From the NCBI RefSeq assembly GCF_042180575.1, contig NZ_CP170094.1:558001-622000 (forward strand): DNA of 64,000 nt. Reading direction: 5' to 3'. The notes below the pieces were generated by a model that did not search any database, was not told the DNA's origin, and was given only the letters and a program-made list of their open reading frames with translations. Position 1 is the stretch's first letter. Each line of letters begins with the position of its first letter. The DNA is from Bernardetia sp042180575 (lineage in GTDB: Bacteria > Bacteroidota > Bacteroidia > Cytophagales > Bernardetiaceae). A program made the position numbers and the translations under genes. This document shows, in pieces, positions 54,336 to 62,739 of the stretch.

Positions 54336-54367
54336 AAGGTATTTCTTAATTGAAGTACCTTTTTTTA
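54336..54367 (+). terminator. Terminator after the 53872 lipoprotein gene
   Basis: AAGGTATTTC (54336-54345) pairs with GAAGTACCTT (54352-54361), followed by a T run. It is similar in sequence to the terminator at 53821-53850. Confidence 0.75.
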
Positions 54368-54454
54368 TTATCTTAACTTTAGTGCAGCACAATAATATAT
54401 TTTTTCGTTCTATAATAAAAATCAATATTTTATTATCATAAATAATCAAAAATT

Positions 54455-55072
54455 ATGAAATATACAATTTTATCAGTTTTGTTATGTGTTACATTTTCTT
54501 GTTTCGGACAACAATGTTTAGATGTAAATTTTAAACTCAGAGGTTATTTTTATGCAGGTTCAAGTATAGAAGACTCAACAGCTTTTGGAGGGTTTTATAA
54601 AGATGAGAACATTCCTAAAAAATTAGATTTTATAAAAAAAATATTTGAAGAGGATAAATTGCAAATTATAGTTTGTTTGGATTCTACTACAAATTTTACG
54701 GATAAAATTAGTGGCTTTAAAATTTTTGTTGTTAATAAAACTGATTCTATTTCTGAATTAGTTGCACAAGACAGTCGTTTGTATCTAAAAAGACAGGTTT
54801 TTTATAAAAATAAATGGCAAGATATTGAGTATATCCCAAGTAGTTGGTGTGGAAATAGTTATCATTCAGTCTTCATAAAGCCAAATCAGTATTGGGAATT
54901 CGTAGCTCCTTGTGTAGAAGGAAAAATAAAAGCTACATGTAGATTTGAACTTTTTATCAATGGAAAAATAGTTATTTATTCGAATGAATTTGAAGGCAGT
55001 TTTAATAAAGCACAGTTAAAAAAATTGCAAGGACATACTTCACAAGGATTGATGGACTCTTATAATAATTAA
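54455..55072 (+). CDS. Hypothetical secreted protein
   Basis: This 205-residue protein has a signal peptide (1-18, TFSCFGQQ). The mature region looks beta-rich, with LNVNFKLRGYF-like DVNFKLRGYFYAGSSIEDST near the start and SWCGNSYHSVFIKPNQYWEFVAPCVEGK later, containing a possible Cys pair. No family is recognised. It lies between the 53872 lipoprotein and the LVIVD pair; the 82-bp gap to its own upstream terminator suggests a separate promoter. Confidence 0.72.
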   Translation: MKYTILSVLLCVTFSCFGQQCLDVNFKLRGYFYAGSSIEDSTAFGGFYKDENIPKKLDFIKKIFEEDKLQIIVCLDSTTNFTDKISGFKIFVVNKTDSISELVAQDSRLYLKRQVFYKNKWQDIEYIPSSWCGNSYHSVFIKPNQYWEFVAPCVEGKIKATCRFELFINGKIVIYSNEFEGSFNKAQLKKLQGHTSQGLMDSYNN

Positions 55073-55149
55073 CAAAAAACCTTTGCAACGATTTTCAAAA
55101 ATTTCACGTCTTGAATTAAAAGCCTTAAAAAAACCTAAATTTTTATTTT

Positions 55150-55695
55150 ATGAAAAAACACATTGTATTTACTCAAAATTTTCCCAAAAAAGTTCTTCAA
55201 TTCATGCTTTTTGGAATTGTTCTTTTTGGTTTGGCAGCTTGTTTTTATGTGGAAGAGCCATCACAACCTGTTTATAAAACAGAGTATAGTCCAGTTTATA
55301 TGAGTCGCCAAGAACTAAATAACTCTGTAAAATTTGAAGCTGCACGTCCACTCCAAAATACAGGTAAAATATTTATGAAAGGCTCGTATGTTTTTGTTGG
55401 AGAACGTTATGAAGGTGTTCATGTGATTGATAACCGTAATCCAAGAGACCCAAAAAATGTTGGTTTTATTGCCATTTCAGGAAATGTAGATGTTGCTACA
55501 AAAGGTAATGTTTTGTATGCAGATAACGCTGTTGATTTAGTAGCTATAGATATTTCAAATTTGCCATCTATTCAAGTTTTGAAGCGTATTGAAGAGAGTT
55601 TTCCAGAAGCTAATCAAGTACGTCCACCAGATGGAGGAGAATTTGAATATGATGCCAGCAAAGGATATATCATTAATTGGATAAAAAACGATTAA
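55150..55695 (+). CDS. LVIVD-repeat lipoprotein, short
   Basis: This 181-residue lipoprotein has the lipobox LAAC (C31). The mature part carries LVIVD-type blades: GSYVFVGERYEGVHVIDNRNPRDPKNVGFI and then GNVLYADNAVDLVAIDISNLPSIQVL. Only two blades are seen, fewer than a closed propeller needs. The next gene, 52 bp on, encodes a longer LVIVD lipoprotein, so the two may work together or be a duplicated pair. Confidence 0.82.
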   Translation: MKKHIVFTQNFPKKVLQFMLFGIVLFGLAACFYVEEPSQPVYKTEYSPVYMSRQELNNSVKFEAARPLQNTGKIFMKGSYVFVGERYEGVHVIDNRNPRDPKNVGFIAISGNVDVATKGNVLYADNAVDLVAIDISNLPSIQVLKRIEESFPEANQVRPPDGGEFEYDASKGYIINWIKND

Positions 55696-55746
55696 TTTTT
55701 TACTCCAACATAAATTCTTAATTTGAAATAATTTAATTAAAAAAAA

Positions 55747-56517
55747 ATGAAAAATAACATATATATACTTTTTGGTTTTTTAGTCTTTGCTTTGAGCAGT
55801 TGTCAAAACGATGATTTTTCTGAAAATAGTGTAGATTCTGTCAATAACGGAGGCAAAGGAGGTTCACTAGCCCGTTTTACAGTTGTGGGGGACAAACTCT
55901 ATACAATAGATAACGACCAAATGCGAATTTTTGATATTGAAGAAAATACAAATCCTACTTTTGAACAAACTGTTGATTTGATAAGTGGAGTCGAAACTGT
56001 TTTTCCATATAATAATATTCTGTATTTAGGAACACAAACAGGGATGTTGATTTATGATATTTCGAATCCTTCTGCTCCTCGTTATTTATCTATGTATGAG
56101 CATGTTCAAGCCTGTGACCCTGTGGTAGTTCAAGGAGATTATGCATATGTAACTGTTCGTTCAGGAACGACTTGTCGAAACACTTCGAATATAGACCAAT
56201 TAGAAATTATTAATGTAAGCAATCCTGCTCAACCTTTTGCTGTTAATGCCTATCAACTGGAAAATCCTTATGGATTAGGAATAGATGATGACTTACTTTT
56301 TGTATGTGATGGCAATGCAGGTTTAAAAGTTTTTGATGTTACATTTACGCCAGACCGAATCCAACTTTTACATGAGTTTAGAAATATACAGGCAAGAGAT
56401 GTAATTCCTTTCAATGGTTTATTGTTACTTATTGCTGAAGATGGTTTTTATCAATATGAGTACAAGCCATCTGGAGAAATGGAGTTGCTTAGTTTGATAG
56501 AAGTAGAAAAAGAATAA
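55747..56517 (+). CDS. LVIVD-repeat lipoprotein
   Basis: This 256-residue lipoprotein has the lipobox LSSC (C19). It contains successive LVIVD-type blades such as VVGDKLYTIDNDQMRIFDIEE, NNILYLGTQTGMLIYDISNPSAPRYL, GDYAYVTVRSG and DDLLFVCDGNAGLKVFDVT. Such proteins form surface or periplasmic beta-propellers; no activity is defined. It is probably in one operon with the shorter LVIVD gene just upstream. Confidence 0.85.
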   Translation: MKNNIYILFGFLVFALSSCQNDDFSENSVDSVNNGGKGGSLARFTVVGDKLYTIDNDQMRIFDIEENTNPTFEQTVDLISGVETVFPYNNILYLGTQTGMLIYDISNPSAPRYLSMYEHVQACDPVVVQGDYAYVTVRSGTTCRNTSNIDQLEIINVSNPAQPFAVNAYQLENPYGLGIDDDLLFVCDGNAGLKVFDVTFTPDRIQLLHEFRNIQARDVIPFNGLLLLIAEDGFYQYEYKPSGEMELLSLIEVEKE

Positions 56518-56683
56518 CTATTTCTTGATTCAGTCTTAAATATTTTAATCTTGTTTTTACTATTCAGTTACAAAACGAATAGCTAAAAACAAGTTTTTTT
56601 TATTTAAAAATCTGACTCATAGCATTTTAGTATATTTTTATCAAAAAATTTAAAAATACATGTCATTTTTTATTACTTTTTAA

Positions 56684-56691
56684 TAACTTTG
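56684..56691 (+). promoter_or_regulatory. Candidate promoter in the 56518-56843 gap
   Basis: TAACTTTG fits TAnnTTTG, about 150 bp before the gene at 56844. No -33 match was found. Nothing else was seen in this 326-bp AT-rich gap. Confidence 0.35.
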
Positions 56692-56843
56692 GTGTAGATA
56701 TTGTTTCAAGTAATAAGAAATGATAGACAAAATATAATTAAACCAATATCTAAACTACCCAAATTGCCTATAAAATTTTATACATAAATCGACTCTACCT
56801 CTAATTATTTTCTATTTATACTTACTTGATTTATAATTAATTT

Positions 56844-57356
56844 ATGCAAAAGAAAGGCTTCTTTGGTGTTACTAGGCGTTCGGATTTTTTTCATCGATTA
56901 GATATTTTATTTTACTCATCCGTTTCAGCACCTCTTATATTATTATTTTTTGGACTAGGGCGTTATCAGCAACCCAACAGTCATGTTTATCCATATATAA
57001 ATAATTTCCCACAATGGTTTATATGGTTATTAGCTATTTCTTGTATTGGAGTAGCTCTTTTAGGTATTTTACTTTATAAAAAACGTATTCCAAATGCAAA
57101 AGCACAAGTACTCTTACGTTGGAAAGTACAGCATTTTCTTCGTGCTTCTAGCTATAAATATACATTCCCTGCATTTTCAGGAGCTTTTGCTGCGCTAGGA
57201 TATTATATGACAGGAGAAGGGATTTTTGCTTTTGTTGTCATGAGTATTCTCACTCTGTTTTTATTACAGCGTCCGACCAGCAAAAAAGTTTGTAAAGAAT
57301 TATCTCTTCAAAATGAAGAAATTTCTCTTTTTAGAAGTGAACAAACTTGGGCGTGA
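56844..57356 (+). CDS. Hypothetical membrane protein
   Basis: This 170-residue protein has about four predicted transmembrane helices (about 28-42, 62-83, 108-124, 126-142). The N-terminal basic stretch MQKKGFFGVTRRSDFFHRLD and the C-terminal soluble tail (SKKVCKELSLQNEEISLF) flank them. The family is not recognised. It is convergent with the DMT gene, with only 7 bp between the stops, so transcripts may collide or share a hairpin-free ending. Confidence 0.72.
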   Translation: MQKKGFFGVTRRSDFFHRLDILFYSSVSAPLILLFFGLGRYQQPNSHVYPYINNFPQWFIWLLAISCIGVALLGILLYKKRIPNAKAQVLLRWKVQHFLRASSYKYTFPAFSGAFAALGYYMTGEGIFAFVVMSILTLFLLQRPTSKKVCKELSLQNEEISLFRSEQTWA

Positions 57357-57363
57357 TATAAAA

Positions 57364-58335
57364 TTAATCTGTAGCAATTTTTTCTTCTACTTTATTTTGG
57401 TTTTCGCTCTTTTCTTTTGAATTTTCTATCTGATTTTTTTTATAGTTTTTCATATAGTCGCTCAAAATAGGATACGTAAATACCGAAAGAAGTAATAATC
57501 CTGTTCCGATATAAAAACCTGTATTCATCACATTTTCTTGAAAAAGTAAAATCGCAGCAGCCGTTCCATATACAGGATTCAAATTACTAACCAAAGCCAC
57601 CGTAAAAGGAGGTATTGATTTCATAATACTAATAAAAATAGAATAGGCATAAATAGAAAACACAAAAGCAAGTCCTAAAATAAGCATATAATCAGTAGGG
57701 CTTGCATCAAATTGAAATGATTTTCCTTCAGGAACTAAGAAGAAATAATAATAAAAAGGCAAAAATATAGTAGTACTAATCAATGCGCCTCCCATTTGAT
57801 AAAAAGTAACAACATACGCATCGTGTTGATGAGCTAGTTTTGCATTATAAATAGTAAGAAGTGCGCCAAAGATTGCTCCTATAATACCCACAGCCAATCC
57901 CCAGCCATAATTAAAATCAGAATTGAAGATAATATAAATACCCAAAATAGCATTCATTCCAACCAATACTTGAAATGGACGACTTTTTCGTTTTGATAAA
58001 AGAGGGTCTAAAAAACTAATCCAAAGTGAAGTGGTAGCCATTCCGACCAAACACACCGAAGCAGTGGATATTTTAGCAGAAATAAAAGACAAGCCCCAAT
58101 AAAGAAAAACTAATATTCCAGAACCTAACATGTGAAGAATTGCCTTTCTTGTAAATAAACTTGGAGCAGCACGTTTGTTAATCAAAAACAATAACATAAC
58201 AAAGGCTGCCAAAGTACGCAAAAAAAGCAGTTCGATAGCAGGCACATCAATTAAAAGTACTATTGAGGGAATAAAACTACTCAATAATACAATCATGTGA
58301 AGCATGACATAGGTGCGTACATTAGAAGACATCAA
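57364..58335 (-). CDS. EamA/DMT-family transporter
   Basis: This 323-residue inner-membrane protein has ten predicted helices in two EamA halves, plus a soluble lysine- and glutamate-rich tail (KKNQIENSKEKSENQNKVEEK). The second half includes LVSNLNPVYGTAAAILLFQENVMNTGFYIG, the typical P-Y-x-x-x-x-x-LLF-x-E block. The substrate is unknown. It is only distantly like the DMT protein at 33079. It is upstream of no obvious partner. Confidence 0.9.
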   Translation of the reverse strand: MMSSNVRTYVMLHMIVLLSSFIPSIVLLIDVPAIELLFLRTLAAFVMLLFLINKRAAPSLFTRKAILHMLGSGILVFLYWGLSFISAKISTASVCLVGMATTSLWISFLDPLLSKRKSRPFQVLVGMNAILGIYIIFNSDFNYGWGLAVGIIGAIFGALLTIYNAKLAHQHDAYVVTFYQMGGALISTTIFLPFYYYFFLVPEGKSFQFDASPTDYMLILGLAFVFSIYAYSIFISIMKSIPPFTVALVSNLNPVYGTAAAILLFQENVMNTGFYIGTGLLLLSVFTYPILSDYMKNYKKNQIENSKEKSENQNKVEEKIATD

Positions 58336-58596
58336 AATTTCTAATTAAGGATACATAAACATAGAGAAAACAGAAAATTAGTTCTATCTAACTCTGTAAG
58401 ATTTGTTAAAGATAGCAAATAATAGTTTAGTTTGTTAACTATTCACAGCTAGAAGATTATCTATCAACTACAAATCTCTGCAAAATACGTACTCTTATTC
58501 AAAAGTCCAATAAAAATTTTTTAAACCCTAATACTTTATTACATTTTAATTACATGGAATTGTAAAGTTAAAACGCTAAAAGCTACTGATTATAAA

Positions 58597-59499
58597 TTAG
58601 CCTTTCAATCGGCTCAATTCTTTGAATAAAGATTCTTCTTTGTCACTCAGTTGAGTTGGAATTTCGACACGAAGTTTGACAAACATATCTCCAAACTTAT
58701 CTGATTTTCCGTACACAGGCATTCCTAAGTTTCTCAATCTAAGTTTTTGTCCATTTTGTGCGCCTTTTGGAATAGGAATGTTTATAGGACTTCCTTTGAT
58801 AGTTGGGATTTGTACTTTTCCACCCAAAACAGCAGCATACAAATCTACTTTTACATTACAATACAAATCATCTCCTTTTCTTTCAAAGGTTGGGTGTTTT
58901 TCTATCTTCACATAAATATACAAGTCGCCACTTTGTCCGTTTGAACCTTTTTCACCTTTTCCTTTTAGTCTGAGTTTTTTATTATCTGTTGTTCCAGCTT
59001 TTATATTTATACGAAGTTGCTGTTTATTTACACTAATTGTACGAGTAGTTCCGAAGTATGCTTCTTGCAAAGTAATAGTCATTTCGGCTTCCAAATCTCG
59101 CCCTGTTGAAGCTGCAGCACCAAAACCTCCTCCTTGTCCTCCTCCAAACATTTGCTCAAAGAAAGAACTAAAACCACCTTGTCCAAAGGCATCATCAAAA
59201 TTGGTTTCGTATTGTGCATATCCTCCTCCATTTCTGTTTCCTCCAAAATCATAAGCTCCACCACCAGTTCCTGCACCTTCATACTTTTGGTAATCTTTTC
59301 CGTATTGGTCGTATTTTTTACGTTTTTCTGGGTCTTTTAGTGTTTCATATGCTTCGTTTATTTCTTTAAATTTTTGTTCTGCAGTAGAGTTTCCAGTATT
59401 TTTATCTGGATGATATTTTACGGCAAGTTTTCGAAATGCTTTTTTTATTTCGTCTGCTGAGGCAGATTTTGTTATTCCTAATGTTTTGTAGTAATCCAT
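58597..59499 (-). CDS. DnaJ-type co-chaperone without zinc finger (CbpA-like)
   Basis: This 300-residue Hsp40 has the J domain at 1-68 with HPD at 30-32, a Gly-rich linker at about 75-130 (GQGGGFGAAA), then the two DnaJ C-terminal substrate-binding sub-domains (about 133-295; RDLEAEMTITLQEAYFGTTRTI, NVKVDLYAAVLGGKVQIPTIKG, VRLRNLGMP-like KLRLRNLGMPVYG). The CxxCxGxG zinc modules of DnaJ are absent, which makes it a class B, CbpA-like co-chaperone. It works with DnaK. The next gene upstream is hsp20, a stress-protein neighbour, but a 496-bp repeat-filled gap lies between them. Confidence 0.92.
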   Translation of the reverse strand: MDYYKTLGITKSASADEIKKAFRKLAVKYHPDKNTGNSTAEQKFKEINEAYETLKDPEKRKKYDQYGKDYQKYEGAGTGGGAYDFGGNRNGGGYAQYETNFDDAFGQGGFSSFFEQMFGGGQGGGFGAAASTGRDLEAEMTITLQEAYFGTTRTISVNKQQLRINIKAGTTDNKKLRLKGKGEKGSNGQSGDLYIYVKIEKHPTFERKGDDLYCNVKVDLYAAVLGGKVQIPTIKGSPINIPIPKGAQNGQKLRLRNLGMPVYGKSDKFGDMFVKLRVEIPTQLSDKEESLFKELSRLKG

Positions 59500-59590
59500 A
59501 ATTATCTATTCTTGTCTAAAAATTTAATAAAAAAATATTCAGAAAATAAATGTTTATTTATATTTTATGAATTTGTTGTTTTAAATAAAG

Positions 59591-59984
59591 TCGCTCGTGA
59601 GGACACCATAGACGTAAGGTTAATTTTATTTTATCTCGTAAACAGGGTTAAAACCCTATCGATTGCCCACAAGTCTAAAATAGGTTGTTTTTGCATAAAA
59701 TAGTTTCCAAAACAATGGAAATATTGAAATTTGTAGGGCAAAGGCTTGCCTTTGACAGGTTAGGTAGTCATTTTTTAGTTTGAAAAGAATACAAATACAG
59801 TCAAAGGCAAGCCTTTAACCTACAAATACACTATCTATGTTTTACGTTTAAAAACATGTGGGTAAACAGTAGGTTAAAACCCTGTTTTTATTATTAACCT
59901 TACGGCTATGGTAAGGACACGAGCAACGATTGTTTTGTTGAAAAGTAATTTAATTTACCATTGTTCGTGTCCTCACGAACGATA
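59591..59984. repeat. Nested palindromic repeat cluster, dnaJ-hsp20 gap
   Basis: Three pairs of inverted arms lie one inside another. The outer pair is 59591-59624 against 59892-59923 (TTAACCTTACG and CTATGG blocks). The middle pair is 59641-59670 against 59858-59885 (GGGTTAAAACCC-type sequence, plus GTGGG). The inner pair forms the P3 repeat (59730-59824). A further P1 palindrome, TTGTTCGTG...CACGAACGA, closes the region at 59961-59982. It fills most of the 496-bp gap and has no coding potential. The layering suggests successive insertion of small elements into each other. Confidence 0.8.
59730..59824. repeat. Two-hairpin repeat, family P3 copy B
   Basis: CAAAGGC-TT-GCCTTTG near the left end and CAAAGGC-AA-GCCTTTA near the right are complementary to each other across about 45 nt, and TTTGTAGG/CCTACAAA closes the element. 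It is strongly similar to 31310-31403. Confidence 0.8.
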
Positions 59985-59995
59985 AATATATGTGA

Positions 59996-60409
59996 CTAAT
60001 CAATTTTCACTTTTCTAATTTCTGATTGTGTTTCTGGTTTTATGAATGGCAAAATTATTTCCAAAATTCCATCTTCGTATTTTGCTGCCACTTTGTCTGT
60101 ATTGACGTGAGAAGGAAGCGAAAATGTACGTTTAAATTGTGAAAAACTATACTCTCTACGAGTAAATTTCTTTCCCGTAGAAGCAGTTGTTTCGTGTCCT
60201 TTGTTCGCTGAAATAGTTAGGTTTCCTTCAGACAGGTCAATTTCAAAATCATCTTTTTTTAGTCCAGGGGCTGCAAGCTGAACACAATATGAGTTTTCAG
60301 TTTCCGAAACATTCACAGCAGGACGACTAATAACCATCTGATTAGTAAGATATTCATTTGCTTGTCCGACAAGATTATCGATAAGTTGAAGTGGATTTTT
60401 GTATTCCAT
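59996..60409 (-). CDS. Small heat-shock protein, Hsp20 family
   Basis: This 137-residue alpha-crystallin-type holdase uses the ATG at 60409 (MEYKNPLQLIDNL); the frame could be extended by ten residues. The alpha-crystallin domain is at about 32-125: VNVSETENSYCVQLAAPGLKKDDFEIDLSEGNLTI, then RREYSFSQFKRTFSLPSHVNTDKVAAKYEDGILEIILP, with the typical A-x-x-x-n-G-x-L element as AKYEDGILEI. It binds unfolding proteins without ATP. It lies upstream of the CbpA-like gene on the same strand. Confidence 0.92.
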   Translation of the reverse strand: MEYKNPLQLIDNLVGQANEYLTNQMVISRPAVNVSETENSYCVQLAAPGLKKDDFEIDLSEGNLTISANKGHETTASTGKKFTRREYSFSQFKRTFSLPSHVNTDKVAAKYEDGILEIILPFIKPETQSEIRKVKID

Positions 60410-60511
60410 AATTGTAAAATTTGAGTGTTTAAAAGGCAAATTAGTGATAAAATAACTTGAAATAAAGAAAACTTTAGCAAATCAAAAAAAACAGAATTGA
60501 AAATAATGTAA

Positions 60512-60519
60512 TACCTTTG
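60512..60519 (+). promoter_or_regulatory. Candidate promoter of the GHL10 gene
   Basis: TACCTTTG fits TAnnTTTG about 45 bp before the preferred ATG. The only upstream TTG (60497-60499) is spaced too closely, so this is tentative. Confidence 0.45.
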
Positions 60520-60564
60520 AATAAAGTTAAGTCTGTATTATAAAAATTGAATTCTATCCAAAAA

Positions 60565-62163
60565 ATGAAAATATTATTCCTTTCTACAAAAAAAACAACT
60601 CGTTTTTTTTCTTTGTTTATTGCTCTATTCTTTTCTTTATCTATTTGTCAAACTGTTTTTTCTCAAGATTTGTTATTAAATCCTTCTCCAAAAAGAGAAT
60701 TTAGAGCCGTTTGGATTGCTAGTGTAGGAAATATTGATTTTCCTTCTAAGTCGAATCTCAACTCAAAAGCTCAACGAGAAGAGTTTGTTAGTTTGGTAAA
60801 AATGCACTCTCAAAATAACTTAAACGCACTTATTGTGCAAGTCCGACCTTCTGGAGATGCACTTTATCCCTCTGTTCGTGAGCCTTGGTCTTCTGTTTTG
60901 ACTGGAAAAATGGGACAAATGCCGATGCCTTTTTATGACCCACTGGCTTTTATGATAGAAGAGACACATAAAAAATCGATGGAATTTCATGCGTGGTTCA
61001 ATCCATTTCGTGCTATCATGAATCTTTCTCAAAAAATTGATTTACCAGAAAATCATATTACAAAACTACACCCAGAATGGTTTATGCAAGCTGGAAATAG
61101 TTTGGTTTTTAATCCAGGTGAACCTGATGCAAGAGAATTTGTACGAGAAATTATTATTGAAGTAGTGATGCGTTATGATATTGATGGTGTCCATTTAGAC
61201 GATTATTTTTATCCTTATCCTGATGCAGGAGTTTATAATGATACAGAAACATTCAAAAAACACGGAAAAGAATTTTCGACAATAGAAGAATGGCGAAGAG
61301 ATAATATCAATACTTTTATCAAAGAAACGGCTTTGGCTATCAAAAATATCAAACCTTATATCAAATTTGGAATAAGTCCGTGTGCTGTTTGGCGCAATCA
61401 AAACAAAGATAAAACAGGTTCGGATACAAAAGGAATTTCTGCGTATGACGATTTACATGCTGATACTCGCCTTTGGTTGCAACGTGGTTGGATAGATTAT
61501 TTAGCCCCACAGGTTTATTTTAGCACAAAATCTAATGCTGTTCCTTATCAAACGATGCTCAACTGGTGGCAAGAAAATAGTTTTGGAAGACATATTTATA
61601 TCGGTCATGCTGTGTATAAAATCCAAAATGATAAATATGATGAGCGTTGGAATAATCCTTCTGAAATGAGTGACCAGATTCGAATCATGCGAACACGCAG
61701 AGGAATGGCAGCAGGAAGTATTTTTTATCGTTCTCGTTTTCTGCAAGATAATCCAGCCCATGTGCAAGATTCTTTGAAGGCTAATTTTTATCGTTTCAAG
61801 GCATTGCCTCCTGTTCTGACTTGGATTGACCAAACACCTCCACCTCCACCCATGAATTTAACCGTTTCGGGTTCAAGAAAAGGAGCAGTTTTGAATTGGC
61901 AAGCGCAAGAAACGGCTGATCCTTTTGAGCAACCTACTTATTTTATTGTCTATCGTTTTGAAAATGGACAAGAAATCGACACTGAGAACCCAAAAAATAT
62001 TGCAGCTATTTTACGCCAAAAAGAATGTTTTTATATTGACCCAAATGTTCGTAAAAATTGCAAATACACCTATTTAGTTACGGCTGTTGATAGATTACAT
62101 AATGAAAGTATTCCTACAAAATCGGATTTATTTAAGTATAAAAGACGTTATTTGAAACAGTAA
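60565..62163 (+). CDS. GHL10-type glycoside hydrolase-like secreted protein
   Basis: This 532-residue protein uses the ATG at 60565 (MKILFLSTKK); the longer frame begins with TTG. A signal peptide runs to about residue 34 (TVFSQ). The GHL10/DUF187 barrel spans about 40-390: REFRAVWIASVGNIDFPS, NNLNALIVQVRPSGDALY, EFHAWFNPFRAIMN and YDIDGVHLDDYFYPYP (about 207-214, with the acidic active-site pair), followed by IDYLAPQVYFS. A C-terminal FN3-like domain lies at about 425-525. Relatives act on peptidoglycan or other envelope glycans; substrate is inferred. Two short genes follow within 11-12 bp each, a likely operon. Confidence 0.9.
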   Translation: MKILFLSTKKTTRFFSLFIALFFSLSICQTVFSQDLLLNPSPKREFRAVWIASVGNIDFPSKSNLNSKAQREEFVSLVKMHSQNNLNALIVQVRPSGDALYPSVREPWSSVLTGKMGQMPMPFYDPLAFMIEETHKKSMEFHAWFNPFRAIMNLSQKIDLPENHITKLHPEWFMQAGNSLVFNPGEPDAREFVREIIIEVVMRYDIDGVHLDDYFYPYPDAGVYNDTETFKKHGKEFSTIEEWRRDNINTFIKETALAIKNIKPYIKFGISPCAVWRNQNKDKTGSDTKGISAYDDLHADTRLWLQRGWIDYLAPQVYFSTKSNAVPYQTMLNWWQENSFGRHIYIGHAVYKIQNDKYDERWNNPSEMSDQIRIMRTRRGMAAGSIFYRSRFLQDNPAHVQDSLKANFYRFKALPPVLTWIDQTPPPPPMNLTVSGSRKGAVLNWQAQETADPFEQPTYFIVYRFENGQEIDTENPKNIAAILRQKECFYIDPNVRKNCKYTYLVTAVDRLHNESIPTKSDLFKYKRRYLKQ

Positions 62164-62173
62164 ATTTTACATT

Positions 62174-62728
62174 ATGAGATATTTATTAGTAGGAGATGTT
62201 TTTCCTAAACCTTTTCATTTTTATGAAGGATATAGAGGAGTAGAGAGAAATAGTTTACCTCCTGATTTTTTGAAAGAAATAGGTAAGACTAATTTGTTTA
62301 ATAAGTGTATTGATATTATCTTTTTTTCAAAAGAGAATGATAACAACGAAGAAGAATTATCTGTATATAAAAGTATTGTTGATTTCTCTAATCAATATGA
62401 AGATGAAAATTTTGAAGTAATAGCTATTTTGGAAATTGAAGAAGACACTAATCTAAATATTTTTTTAGGCTATGAAATCATTTTCCCAAAAAATAATACG
62501 GAATCAGCAATAGTTTATTTTCTTAGAGAGATAGGTGGTGATACTTGGTCTTTAAGAGAGAAATATTTGGATAAACTAAATGATTTTTATTTGTTTAACA
62601 ACTTATCTGACGCAGATAATTTTATGATAAAAGTTGAATCAATTATAGAAAAGTCAGAACCTAAAGACGAATTTGAAGATTATCATGATGAAATGAAGAT
62701 AGTCAAAATATTTAGTGTTTATAATTAG
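62174..62728 (+). CDS. Hypothetical protein
   Basis: This 184-residue soluble, acidic protein has no signal peptide and is not recognised. It is rich in aromatic residues (RYLLVGDVFPKPFHFYEGYRG) and has an acidic C-terminal half. It starts 11 bp after the GHL10 stop and ends 11 bp before nuoJ, so the three are probably co-transcribed. Such tight spacing supports it as a real gene. Confidence 0.78.
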   Translation: MRYLLVGDVFPKPFHFYEGYRGVERNSLPPDFLKEIGKTNLFNKCIDIIFFSKENDNNEEELSVYKSIVDFSNQYEDENFEVIAILEIEEDTNLNIFLGYEIIFPKNNTESAIVYFLREIGGDTWSLREKYLDKLNDFYLFNNLSDADNFMIKVESIIEKSEPKDEFEDYHDEMKIVKIFSVYN

Positions 62729-62739
62729 AATGTTGGACA

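Noticed and set aside
55083..55277. Separate 64-residue gene before the LVIVD pair
   Set aside because: It overlaps the start and lipobox of the LVIVD lipoprotein in another frame and has no supporting feature.
59591..59984. CRISPR array
   Set aside because: Repeats are palindromic, nested and inverted, not direct and evenly spaced with unique spacers; no cas gene is nearby.
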